Source: RGIG4576 sp964613095
GTDB lineage: Bacteria > Bacteroidota > Bacteroidia > Bacteroidales > Muribaculaceae
DNA: 13,133 nucleotides
Direction: 5' to 3'
Assembly (NCBI GenBank): GCA_964613095.1
Contig: CAZTFX010000061.1
Span: forward strand, 1-13,133
In this document: positions 6,858 through 13,133 of the stretch, one piece after another
How the letters are laid out: each line of letters starts with the position of its first letter
How positions within the stretch are numbered: the stretch's first letter is position 1
Made by a program: the position numbers and the translations under genes
The notes under the pieces: model-generated
Databases searched by the model: none
Told to the model about the DNA's origin: nothing
The model's input: the letters and a program-made list of their open reading frames with translations, nothing else

Positions 6858-7448
6858 ATGAAAGATAAATTTGTAACATTCTCATCTACATGTATTCCTC
6901 TTCCAATGGAGAACGTAGATACAGATCAAATAATTCCGGCACGTTTCCTTAAGGCTACATCACGTCAAGGTTTTGGAGATAATCTTTTCCGCGATTGGCG
7001 TTACGACAAAGATGGAAATCCTATTTCTTCATTCGTTTTAAACGATCCTACATATAGCGGAACAATTCTAGTGGCAGGCAAAAACTTCGGTTCAGGTTCT
7101 AGCCGTGAACATGCTGCTTGGGCTGTGGCAGGCTATGGCTTCAAAGTTGTTGTCTCTAGTTTTTTTGCCGATATTTTCAAAAACAACGCATTAAATAATT
7201 GTGTACTTCCTGTTGTGGTAAGTGAAAGTTTCTTAGCTTCACTTTTCGCCTCTATCAAAACTAATCCGCAAACTAAAGTAACAGTTAATTTGGAAGCTCA
7301 AACTATAACAAACGAAGCAACAGGCGAAAAAGAATCGTTCGACATTAACCCATACAAGAAAAATTGTCTTCTACAAGGTTATGACGATATAGATTTTCTA
7401 TTGAGCAAGAAAAGCGATATTGAAGCATGGGAAAAGAACCATAAATAA
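6858..7448 (+). CDS. leuD: 3-isopropylmalate dehydratase small subunit
   Basis: This is the small (swivel-domain) subunit that completes the LeuCD isomerase. Its 196 residues match the usual bacterial length. Recognisable stretches include the N-terminal NVDTDQIIPARFLK, the conserved loop GKNFGSGSSREHAAWA that contacts substrate, and SSFFADIFKNNALNN. It lies 12 bases after leuC and 23 bases before the next synthase gene. The complex acts in the cytoplasm. Confidence 0.97.
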   Translation: MKDKFVTFSSTCIPLPMENVDTDQIIPARFLKATSRQGFGDNLFRDWRYDKDGNPISSFVLNDPTYSGTILVAGKNFGSGSSREHAAWAVAGYGFKVVVSSFFADIFKNNALNNCVLPVVVSESFLASLFASIKTNPQTKVTVNLEAQTITNEATGEKESFDINPYKKNCLLQGYDDIDFLLSKKSDIEAWEKNHK

Positions 7449-7471
7449 CATATCCATACTACAATCTACAA

Positions 7472-8989
7472 ATGCAAATTGAACTATTAGATACAACTCT
7501 ACGTGATGGGGAACAAACTTCAGGTGTTAGTTTTTCCCCATCAGAAAAGCTATCGATTACAAAACTGATTCTGACGGAGCTTAATGTACCTCGTATCGAA
7601 ATTGCCTCGGCGCGTGTATCTTCCGGCGAACATGAATCGGTTGCAAAGATATGCGATTGGGCAAGACATACAGGCAATCTACACCGTATAGAAATTCTAG
7701 GTTTTATTGACAACGGAATATCTATAAAATGGATTAAAGATGTAGGAGGTAAAGTAATAAATTTACTTGCAAAAGGTTCGGAAAAACATTGTCGTCTTCA
7801 ATTGAAGAAAACACCGGAAGAACATTGGGAAGACATCAAAAGAGAAGTAAGTCTTGCTACCAATGAGGGACTTGATGTAAATATTTATTTGGAAGATTGG
7901 TCCAACGGAATAACCAAATCACCACAATACGTGTATGATATGGTTGAAACTTTGAAAAATCTACCGATAAAGCGTTTTATGCTTCCCGATACACTCGGAA
8001 TAATGAATCCAAATCAGGTTTTTGAATATTGTAAGCGCATGGTAACTCGTTTTCCCGAGTTACACTTCGATTTTCACGCACACAACGATTACGACCTAGC
8101 CACATCCAACTCTTTTGCAGCCGGATTGGTTGGAGTAAAAGGATTACATTGCACAATCAATGGATTGGGGGAACGTGCCGGAAACGCCCCTATGTCAAGT
8201 GTTGTGGCTGTCGTTCATGACATGCTTAAGATTCTAACAGGCGTTGATGAAACCAAAATAAACAAAATAAGTCATATTGTAGAAGCTTTATCCGGTGTAA
8301 TTGTACCTTCCAATAAACCGATTATCGGAGATAACGTATTTACTCAATGCGCAGGAGTACATGCCGACGGAGACTCAAAAAACAACCTTTACTTTAATGA
8401 TCTTCTACCGGAACGTTTTGGGCGTGAAAGAGAATATGCACTCGGTAAAACGTCAGGAAAAGCCAATATCAAGAAAAATCTTGAAGCATTGGGAATTGAA
8501 TTGAATGAGGAAGATATAAAGAAGGTAACACAACGCATTATTGAACTTGGTGACAAGAAAGAAATCGTTACCCAATCGGATCTGCCATATATCGTTGCCG
8601 ACGTTGTAAAGCATAACATCCAGCAAAACCACGTAAAAGTGGTAAATTATGCACTCAGTCTATCACAAGGATTGCGACCTACAGCAACAGTAAAATTAGA
8701 TATCGACGGAACGGAATATCAGCAGAGTGCGGTGGGTGATGGTCAATACGACGCATTTGTAAAAGCGGTAAAACGCATTTATAAAGACAACCTCAACCGT
8801 AAATTTCCTCTATTAACCAATTATTCCGTTACAATTCCACCCGGAGGTAGAACCGACGCTTTGGTACAAACAAATATCAATTGGGACTATGAAGGTCATC
8901 TTATCAAGACCAGAGGTCTTGATGCCGACCAGATTGAAGCCGCCATACAAGCAACCATCAAAATGTTGAATATTATTGAAAATTTTTAA
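7472..8989 (+). CDS. cimA: isopropylmalate/citramalate synthase family protein, probable citramalate synthase
   Basis: This is a second DRE-TIM/HMGL-like acyltransferase of the LeuA family in the operon. The signature LDTTLRDGEQ (Arg11, Asp12) is intact. HAHND supplies the metal ligands His202 and His204, at the same residue numbers as in LeuA, and GERAGN is present. A C-terminal regulatory-type domain (about 390-505, with VGDGQYDAFVKA) follows. It differs from LeuA after the signature (TSGVSFSPSEKL), which resembles citramalate synthases (compare the EGVSFS pattern). I therefore infer that it condenses acetyl-CoA with pyruvate to give citramalate, which LeuCD and LeuB turn into 2-oxobutyrate for isoleucine. 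The Ile-rich leader supports this. Alternatives are a second isopropylmalate synthase or another homocitrate-like condensing enzyme. The family call is near certain; the substrate is not. Confidence 0.7.
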   Translation: MQIELLDTTLRDGEQTSGVSFSPSEKLSITKLILTELNVPRIEIASARVSSGEHESVAKICDWARHTGNLHRIEILGFIDNGISIKWIKDVGGKVINLLAKGSEKHCRLQLKKTPEEHWEDIKREVSLATNEGLDVNIYLEDWSNGITKSPQYVYDMVETLKNLPIKRFMLPDTLGIMNPNQVFEYCKRMVTRFPELHFDFHAHNDYDLATSNSFAAGLVGVKGLHCTINGLGERAGNAPMSSVVAVVHDMLKILTGVDETKINKISHIVEALSGVIVPSNKPIIGDNVFTQCAGVHADGDSKNNLYFNDLLPERFGREREYALGKTSGKANIKKNLEALGIELNEEDIKKVTQRIIELGDKKEIVTQSDLPYIVADVVKHNIQQNHVKVVNYALSLSQGLRPTATVKLDIDGTEYQQSAVGDGQYDAFVKAVKRIYKDNLNRKFPLLTNYSVTIPPGGRTDALVQTNINWDYEGHLIKTRGLDADQIEAAIQATIKMLNIIENF

Positions 8990-9003
8990 TTAGAACAAAC
9001 AAT

Positions 9004-10065
9004 ATGAAACTAAAAATTGCAGTCCTTCCCGGAGACGGTATAGGACCGGAAATATCAAAACAAGGAGTAGATGTAATGACCGCCGTTTGCAATAAATTCG
9101 GTCATGAAGTATCTTACGAATATGCCATTTGCGGAGCCGATGCTATTGATAAAGTAGGAGATCCTTTTCCTGAAGAAACTTATCAAGTATGTAAAAATGC
9201 CGATGCGGTATTGTTCTCTGCTGTTGGTGATCCAAAATTTGACAACGACCCTACAGCAAAAGTTCGTCCGGAACAAGGACTTCTTGCAATGCGTAAGAAA
9301 TTAGGTCTTTTTGCAAATATTCGCCCGGTGCAAACCTTTGCATGTCTGCTTCACAAGTCTCCCCTACGTCCCGAACTGGTCGAAGGAGCTGATTTCATCT
9401 GTATTCGCGAATTAACAGGAGGTATGTATTTCGGCGAAAAGTATCAGGACAACGATAAAGCATACGATACCAACTTCTATACACGTCCTGAAATTGAACG
9501 TATTTTAAAAGTTGGTTTTGAATATGCAATGAAACGCAATAAGCACCTTACTGTCGTAGATAAAGCCAATGTGCTTGCTTCAAGTCGTCTATGGCGACAA
9601 ATAGCTCAAGAAATGGCACCCCAATATCCTGAAGTAAACACCGATTACATGTACGTGGACAATGCTGCTATGCGCATGATTCAAGATCCTAAATTCTTTG
9701 ATGTAATGGTTACGGAAAACACTTTCGGAGACATACTTACAGATGAAGGTTCTGTAATCAGCGGTTCTATGGGATTATTACCTTCTGCTTCAACCGGAGA
9801 AAGTACACCAGTATTTGAACCTATTCACGGTTCATGGCCACAAGCAAAAGGACTGAATATCGCCAACCCATTGGCTCAAATCTTATCTGTAGCTATGCTA
9901 TTTGAATATTTTGATTTGAAAGAAGAAGGAGCTATGATTCGTAAAGCTGTTGACGCTTCACTCGACGCAAATGTGCGTACCCCCGAAATACAAGTCGAAG
10001 GTGGAGCCAAATATGGAACAACCGATATCGGTGCATGGATTGTTGACTACATCAACAAAGCCTGA
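9004..10065 (+). CDS. leuB: 3-isopropylmalate dehydrogenase
   Basis: This is an NAD-dependent oxidative decarboxylase that converts 3-isopropylmalate to 2-oxoisocaproate, the last step before transamination to leucine. It could also act on the methylmalate intermediate of a citramalate route. It has 353 residues, typical of the family. The N-terminal PGDGIGPEI (9-17), the substrate-site stretch IRELTGGMYFGEK, the catalytic-lysine region VDKANVLASSRLWR, the metal-binding stretch GDILTDEGSVISGSMG and the NAD-binding EPIHGSWPQAKG are all present. HGSWPQA in place of the common HGSAPDI is, from memory, normal in Bacteroidota. It is the last gene of the operon, 14 bases after the second synthase, and is closed by a hairpin. 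Confidence 0.97.
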   Translation: MKLKIAVLPGDGIGPEISKQGVDVMTAVCNKFGHEVSYEYAICGADAIDKVGDPFPEETYQVCKNADAVLFSAVGDPKFDNDPTAKVRPEQGLLAMRKKLGLFANIRPVQTFACLLHKSPLRPELVEGADFICIRELTGGMYFGEKYQDNDKAYDTNFYTRPEIERILKVGFEYAMKRNKHLTVVDKANVLASSRLWRQIAQEMAPQYPEVNTDYMYVDNAAMRMIQDPKFFDVMVTENTFGDILTDEGSVISGSMGLLPSASTGESTPVFEPIHGSWPQAKGLNIANPLAQILSVAMLFEYFDLKEEGAMIRKAVDASLDANVRTPEIQVEGGAKYGTTDIGAWIVDYINKA

Positions 10066-10088
10066 CAAGCTCTATAGTCACACACACA

Positions 10089-10125
10089 ACAAGAATGTCC
10101 TGCCTAAATTACAGGACATTCTTGT
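10089..10125 (+). terminator. hairpin closing the leu operon
   Basis: A perfect 14-bp stem (ACAAGAATGTCCTG, 10089-10102, with CAGGACATTCTTGT, 10112-10125) has a 9-base loop. The T tract after it is short (TTTATAA), so it may be a terminator or an mRNA 3'-end stabiliser. It sits between convergent genes. The rest of 10126-10197 holds nothing I can identify. Confidence 0.8.
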
Positions 10126-10197
10126 TTATAATCCTTATTATTTTCAAAAAAAATTTGTGGTTTAAAATTAATCTAGTTTTAAAGATAATTGCCGGTT

Positions 10198-10512
10198 TCA
10201 AGTCAATATATTTAACTCTTCTGTTGCACATACCTCATTCTGCCACAATACGATTGGACTTACTTGAATGTCGGCTATATTTTGGATAATGCTATATGTT
10301 TCATATTCATTTGAACAAAAGCTGAAATATATGGTAGCAACTCGTTCTCCTTGCATATACCTGAATTCAATTCCTCTAATACCCAAATATTCATCAAATT
10401 TACAACTAAATTCTTCGAGAGTATTACAATCCTTCACAAGTTTCGACAACCATTCAAAACGTTTACGCATCATTTCTATACGTTTCGTGCGTGACATATT
10501 ACCAAAATCCAT
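10198..10512 (-). CDS. 104-residue protein of unknown function, coupled to rtcB
   Basis: I do not recognise this family. The protein begins MDFGNMSRTKRIEMM. It has a basic, helical N-terminal third (about 1-45) and a later part with beta-like alternation (RGIEFRYMQGERVATIYFSF), but no signal peptide or membrane span. Its ATG follows the rtcB stop directly (TAAATG, no gap), so translation by re-initiation from rtcB is likely and the two products are probably used together. It is not PrfH: it is too short and lacks a GGQ motif. It is not archease or RtcA by length and sequence. It is the last gene of the five-gene minus-strand cluster. Real-gene status rests on the junction and the uninterrupted frame. 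Confidence 0.75.
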   Translation of the reverse strand: MDFGNMSRTKRIEMMRKRFEWLSKLVKDCNTLEEFSCKFDEYLGIRGIEFRYMQGERVATIYFSFCSNEYETYSIIQNIADIQVSPIVLWQNEVCATEELNILT

Positions 10513-11772
10513 TTATTCTGCAGCTTTGAAGTTAAATATTGGTTTGATGATATTTACGACATCAACAGTATCTGTGATATTTCCTAAAATTTCATTCATG
10601 GGTTTATACACCATAGGTGATTCATCTTTGGTAGCTTCGGTCACGGTTTCACTATATATACCGGTCATCGATTGAGTAAAATCAGTCATATTTATTTGCT
10701 TGAATGCCTGACTACGACTCATTACACGCCCTGCTCCATGAGGTGCCGAACAGTTCCAATCTTCATTGCCTTTACCTATACAAATCAATGAGCCATCACG
10801 CATATTCATAGGTATAATGCATTTTTCGCTTTCACGAGCAGATATGGCACCTTTTCTAATGATGTTATCATCACCAATGTAATTGTGTACACTCTCAAAT
10901 GGATTATAAGGCACTTCGGCATAACCACTTTGTACCAGAAAATCAAGAAGCAAATCAACTATCAGTTTGCGATTGATTACTGCCCACTGCTGACACATAC
11001 GCATATCATGAAGATAATCCTCCCGAAAATTTCCTTCCAAATAAGACAGTTCCGCCGGAATCTCAGGCTTACGCATTTTGAATGAATTATGAAGATTTCT
11101 TATCACTTCCTGCAATTCATTTTTCCGCCCCATCTGCTTATATTCGGCTATTATGCGATTTTGCTCCTCCATCATTTCAGCCCATCCCGACTGACATTTT
11201 ACGGCAAGTTTCTGATAGATTTCCGCCACTTGTTTGCCAAGGTTACGACTACCCGTATGCACCACCATGTAATGAACGCCTTGTTCGTCTTTGTCCAATT
11301 CAATGAAATGATTACCTCCGCCCAATGTACCAATGGATTTATCAAGTCGCTTCACATCTTTCAGCTCACGATAACAACGTATTTTACGAACAATACTTTT
11401 TGCTTTGCTATATCTATCCATGTATTTTTGTGGCAAAGGAAGATATTCATTGCTTCGGTGATTCCTACCAGAAGGTATTGTGTTAAAAATATATTCATTA
11501 AAAGCATGGAAGTCAATACTCTTTAAACATTGAAACGGCTGAACCAAGATACCACAACCTATGTCCACACCCACAATATTGGGGATAACCTTTTCACCCA
11601 AATCACCGGTGAACCCTATCACACATCCTGCACCGGCGTGAACATCAGGCATAATACGTACCTTGCAACAACTGAACACATCTATTGACATCAATCGCTT
11701 GATTTGCTCAATTGCAGATTCCTCTATATTATCAGTGAAGATTTTTACATCGTAGTTCTCTATTATTTTCAT
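10513..11772 (-). CDS. rtcB: RtcB-family RNA ligase (3'-phosphate/5'-OH ligase)
   Basis: RtcB joins RNA ends bearing a 2',3'-cyclic phosphate or 3'-phosphate to a 5'-OH, using GTP and Mn2+, and is known for tRNA splicing or repair after RNase damage. The protein has 419 residues, close to the 408 of E. coli RtcB. Expected metal and guanylylation residues are visible: Asp43/His45 in MPDVHAG, Cys73 in VGVDIGCGI, His155 in GTLGGGNHF, His172 in VVHTGSRNLG, His296 in SVHNYI, and His345 in SAPHGAGRVMSR, the histidine that carries GMP. It therefore looks fully active. It starts 3 bases after a small membrane-protein gene and its stop abuts the next gene. Partners known from other genomes (archease, RtcA, PrfH) are absent from the window. 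The RNA substrate is unknown. Confidence 0.96.
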   Translation of the reverse strand: MKIIENYDVKIFTDNIEESAIEQIKRLMSIDVFSCCKVRIMPDVHAGAGCVIGFTGDLGEKVIPNIVGVDIGCGILVQPFQCLKSIDFHAFNEYIFNTIPSGRNHRSNEYLPLPQKYMDRYSKAKSIVRKIRCYRELKDVKRLDKSIGTLGGGNHFIELDKDEQGVHYMVVHTGSRNLGKQVAEIYQKLAVKCQSGWAEMMEEQNRIIAEYKQMGRKNELQEVIRNLHNSFKMRKPEIPAELSYLEGNFREDYLHDMRMCQQWAVINRKLIVDLLLDFLVQSGYAEVPYNPFESVHNYIGDDNIIRKGAISARESEKCIIPMNMRDGSLICIGKGNEDWNCSAPHGAGRVMSRSQAFKQINMTDFTQSMTGIYSETVTEATKDESPMVYKPMNEILGNITDTVDVVNIIKPIFNFKAAE

Positions 11773-11775
11773 CGT

Positions 11776-11922
11776 TCAAATACTCATAATCCATTCTCTA
11801 CATACCGTAGCCCATTCACCGCCTATAGGGATAAGATTAAGAATAAGCGTCATCATTAAAAGAATCACCACAAATAGGCATAGGGCTTTTGAGACCCTAT
11901 GCATTGATTTAACACTTTCCAT
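11776..11922 (-). CDS. 48-residue small membrane protein upstream of rtcB
   Basis: This short frame reads from ATG at 11922 to TGA at 11778-11776. After a basic start (MESVKSMHRVSKA) comes a strongly hydrophobic run of about 18 residues (LCLFVVILLMMTLILNLI, about 14-31), then a polar tail PIGGEWATVCREWIMSI. It reads as one transmembrane helix. It begins 5 bases after the preceding gene's stop and ends 3 bases before the rtcB ATG, filling exactly the gap that would otherwise break the cluster. Codons 7-15 form a hairpin (11878-11902). The function is unknown; a regulator, membrane tether or small toxin are all possible. An alternative start is Met7. The support is spacing and composition, not homology. 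Confidence 0.6.
   Translation of the reverse strand: MESVKSMHRVSKALCLFVVILLMMTLILNLIPIGGEWATVCREWIMSI
11878..11902 (-). other. hairpin inside the small membrane-protein gene
   Basis: GCATAGGG and CCCTATGC pair perfectly over 8 bp around a 9-base loop. On the minus strand the hairpin is followed by CTATTTGTGG, which lacks a clean T run, so it is a poor terminator. It lies at codons 7-15 of the 48-residue gene and 106 bases before the rtcB start. It could tune translation or mRNA processing between the upstream genes and rtcB. Confidence 0.5.
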
Positions 11923-11927
11923 ATAGC

Positions 11928-12152
11928 TTACCCTATTTTTTCGCATATCAGAAAAGAAGCATTCATTTTTGACTTGTCAAAGTTGGTTGAATACTTGGTG
12001 TTAAAAGCCTTTGCTATTACCTCATGATAAGAAGGGATTCCCAATGGAGGCGTACCTATTGGCGTACTAAGTTCAATAAACATTCCTTTCACCAATTGTT
12101 TGCCGGGTCCCCAGTTCCAATTGTTCTTTGCTGAAATTCTCCAAAGTGTCAT
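11928..12152 (-). CDS. 74-residue protein, possibly DUF6140-like
   Basis: This small soluble protein begins MTLWRISAKNNWNWGPGKQL, then KGMFIELSTPIGTPPLGIPS, then a helical stretch (YHEVIAKAFNTKYST), and ends ASFLICEKIG. The layout (a short beta strand at the start, a KGM-xxE turn, a helix, a final strand) reminds me of the small Bacteroidota family DUF6140, but that is recall without a search and could be wrong. No catalytic motif, signal peptide or membrane span is seen. It follows the Trp-repeat gene by 28 bases and precedes the 48-residue gene by 5, so it is probably co-transcribed with rtcB. Its function is unknown. Confidence 0.7.
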   Translation of the reverse strand: MTLWRISAKNNWNWGPGKQLVKGMFIELSTPIGTPPLGIPSYHEVIAKAFNTKYSTNFDKSKMNASFLICEKIG

Positions 12153-12180
12153 AATGATAAATATTATAAAAATGAATAGA

Positions 12181-12702
12181 TTATGCTGTTATTTCTGCAA
12201 TAATTTGATTTTTACGTTGTTCGACTATCTCATTCCATAACGATGAATTTTGCAATTTTGCAGCCGGAATGTATTCCTTATATCGTTCGTAGAACTCTAT
12301 TGCATTATGATTAGAGAATAAATCGCTGTGGTATCTACCTATTATTTCTTCCCAATCCCATTTGTCAGCGAATTTATCAAGAAGTTCGTTGGTGATAACA
12401 CTATTGCTTGACAATTCGTTCCAATTCCATTTTTCTTTAAAGGTCTCAATACAATTTTCTGTCAAGACCTTTTCATCCGCATACCTAGATAATTTATCCC
12501 AATTTATACGATGTTTAAATTTCTGTAGCATTGGAATTGTCCATAAAATATTTCTATTTTCAGACAATTCTTGCCAATCAATCTTATCCTGGAACTTTTC
12601 CAATAAAGCCTCTGTCCAGTTTAGATCACTCGAAAGTTCTTTCCATGCACCTTCATCTGCAATACGTTGCATAAAGTCATTACTCAATGTTTTTGTTGCC
12701 AT
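12181..12702 (-). CDS. 173-residue Trp-repeat protein (about five W-x-x-LS / KF-x-DK units)
   Basis: The protein consists largely of a degenerate 23-26-residue repeat whose units begin with a Trp: Trp20 (WKELSSD), Trp43 (WQELSEN), Trp68 (WDKLSRY), Trp94 (WNELSSN) and Trp117 (WEEIIGR). Each of the first four continues with a helix ending in a pattern like LLEKFQDKIDW or LLDKFADKWDW. Similar W/LS/KF repeats occur, as I recall, in uncharacterised bacterial, phage and giant-virus proteins; the function is unknown and a helical-repeat binding scaffold is plausible. The C-terminal third (after about 130) is charged and helical without repeats. There is no signal peptide. It is the first gene of the rtcB cluster, with a -7 box about 40 bases upstream of its start. 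Confidence 0.85.
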   Translation of the reverse strand: MATKTLSNDFMQRIADEGAWKELSSDLNWTEALLEKFQDKIDWQELSENRNILWTIPMLQKFKHRINWDKLSRYADEKVLTENCIETFKEKWNWNELSSNSVITNELLDKFADKWDWEEIIGRYHSDLFSNHNAIEFYERYKEYIPAAKLQNSSLWNEIVEQRKNQIIAEITA

Positions 12703-12740
12703 AATTACAATATTTTAGTGAAACAATCAATTAACTGATG

Positions 12741-12748
12741 CAAAGTTA
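12741..12748 (-). promoter_or_regulatory. -7 box for the rtcB cluster
   Basis: Read on the minus strand, TAACTTTG matches TAnnTTTG perfectly, 38 bases before the Trp-repeat gene's start. A near copy, TAACTTTC, lies just upstream (12752-12759), so the core is locally duplicated. No good -33 TTTG is found at 19-21 bases; the nearest TTG is too far. No other candidate promoter was found between this point and rtcB, although my search there was by eye. Confidence 0.6.
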
Positions 12749-12914
12749 TATGAAAGTTATGCCGATATGAGGCACAAGTTAAAAAAATGAATCTAAGTAC
12801 ACCAACAAAATCAAGAAAAATTATTTTAGTCATACGCATTAAATAATAATATCTATTCTGACATCCTTGTATTTTGAACAAACTTGAGCATAATCGCAAG
12901 AGTCAAAAATAAAA

Positions 12915-13133
12915 TCAACCATTTTTTTGCAACAAGTATTTTGACACTTTTTCCATAAGCTCAACACATATCTGAACCATATCCCGATTATTACTTTTAG
13001 GAACAAGACTTTCTCCTTCAGATATTTTCTGAATATTAAATTCTGTTTTTATATCTTCCGTTATATATTCAAATCCAACTATAATATGCCACCCATCTTT
13101 TCTACTTATAACGCTGAACAATTCTTCCCAATG
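12915..13133 (-). CDS. 3' end of a gene of unknown function, cut by the window edge
   Basis: The frame is open to the last base of the window and ends with TGA at 12917-12915. The visible 72 residues run from HWEELFSVISRKDGWHIIVG through a mixed polar region to a helical end (VQICVELMEKVSKYLLQKNG). I do not recognise it. A TTG codon at 13121-13119 could be mistaken for a start, but the in-frame residues before it (HWEE) suggest the real start is outside the window. It is separated from the rtcB cluster by about 170 bases containing that cluster's promoter, so it is probably a separate transcription unit. The stretch 12749-12914 shows no gene I can support. Confidence 0.6.
   Translation of the reverse strand, partial: HWEELFSVISRKDGWHIIVGFEYITEDIKTEFNIQKISEGESLVPKSNNRDMVQICVELMEKVSKYLLQKNG

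Noticed and set aside
9950..10289. Plus-strand frames of 64 and 71 codons over the leuB end and terminator
   Set aside because: They run through the leuB coding end, the perfect 14-bp hairpin and the convergent gene; nothing supports translation.
10198..10512. The 104-residue gene as PrfH, archease or RtcA
   Set aside because: It has no GGQ motif, is too short for PrfH or RtcA, and its sequence does not show archease hallmarks that I can recognise.
10268..11526. Plus-strand frames (66-145 codons) opposite rtcB and the 104-residue gene
   Set aside because: All are antisense shadows of genes with strong motif or junction support; their translations are rich in Ile, His, Ser and Phe without recognisable features.
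11878..11902. The hairpin as a terminator between the 74-residue gene and rtcB
   Set aside because: There is no T tract after the stem on the minus strand, and it falls inside a plausible small gene, so termination there is unlikely.
12705..12899. 64-codon minus-strand frame between the edge gene and the Trp-repeat gene
   Set aside because: It spans the perfect -7 box at 12741-12748, its translation has no coherent domain pattern, and no upstream promoter is evident.

Overview
The window looks like a chromosomal segment of an AT-rich Bacteroidales bacterium (phylum Bacteroidota). The evidence is a short 286-residue primary sigma factor of the Bacteroidota type, promoters of the TTTG / TAnnTTTG (-33/-7) kind that this sigma factor reads, no obvious Shine-Dalgarno sequences, and an htrA-rpoD neighbourhood that I recall as common in Bacteroides relatives. 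I cannot assign a genus.

Layout, left to right. (1) 173-1675 +: a periplasmic HtrA/Deg serine protease with an intact catalytic triad and two PDZ domains, closed by a strong terminator. (2) 1893-2753 +: the primary sigma factor RpoD with its terminator. (3) 2909-3542 +: a two-gene MntA/HepT (MNT nucleotidyltransferase + HEPN RNase) toxin-antitoxin pair. It lies between two nearly identical 46-bp copies (44/46) of the rpoD terminator region, so it appears to be a recently inserted or rearranged cassette. (4) 3677-10125 +: a branched-chain amino acid operon with a full attenuation leader. A near-perfect promoter is followed by a 22-residue leader peptide holding 9 Ile and 5 Leu codons, a segment complementary to the terminator's left arm, and an intrinsic terminator just before leuA. 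Then come leuA, leuC, leuD, a second isopropylmalate/citramalate-synthase-like gene, leuB, and a closing hairpin. The leader's Ile+Leu content fits an operon that can make 2-oxoisocaproate (Leu) and, if the second synthase is a citramalate synthase, 2-oxobutyrate (Ile).

(5) 12748-10198 -: a convergent, tightly packed five-gene cluster. In transcription order it holds a 173-residue Trp-repeat protein, a 74-residue protein, a previously unlisted 48-residue single-membrane-span protein (11922-11776), the RNA ligase RtcB, and a 104-residue protein of unknown function. The last four genes are separated by 5, 3 and 0 bases. No archease, RtcA or PrfH gene is present. (6) At the right edge is the 3' end of a further minus-strand gene that runs off the window.

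The two most interesting items are the Ile/Leu attenuator, whose parts can all be traced in the sequence, and the RtcB cluster with unrecognised small partners. The terminator duplication around the MntA/HepT cassette is also notable. No tRNA, rRNA, CRISPR array, IS element or transposase was seen.
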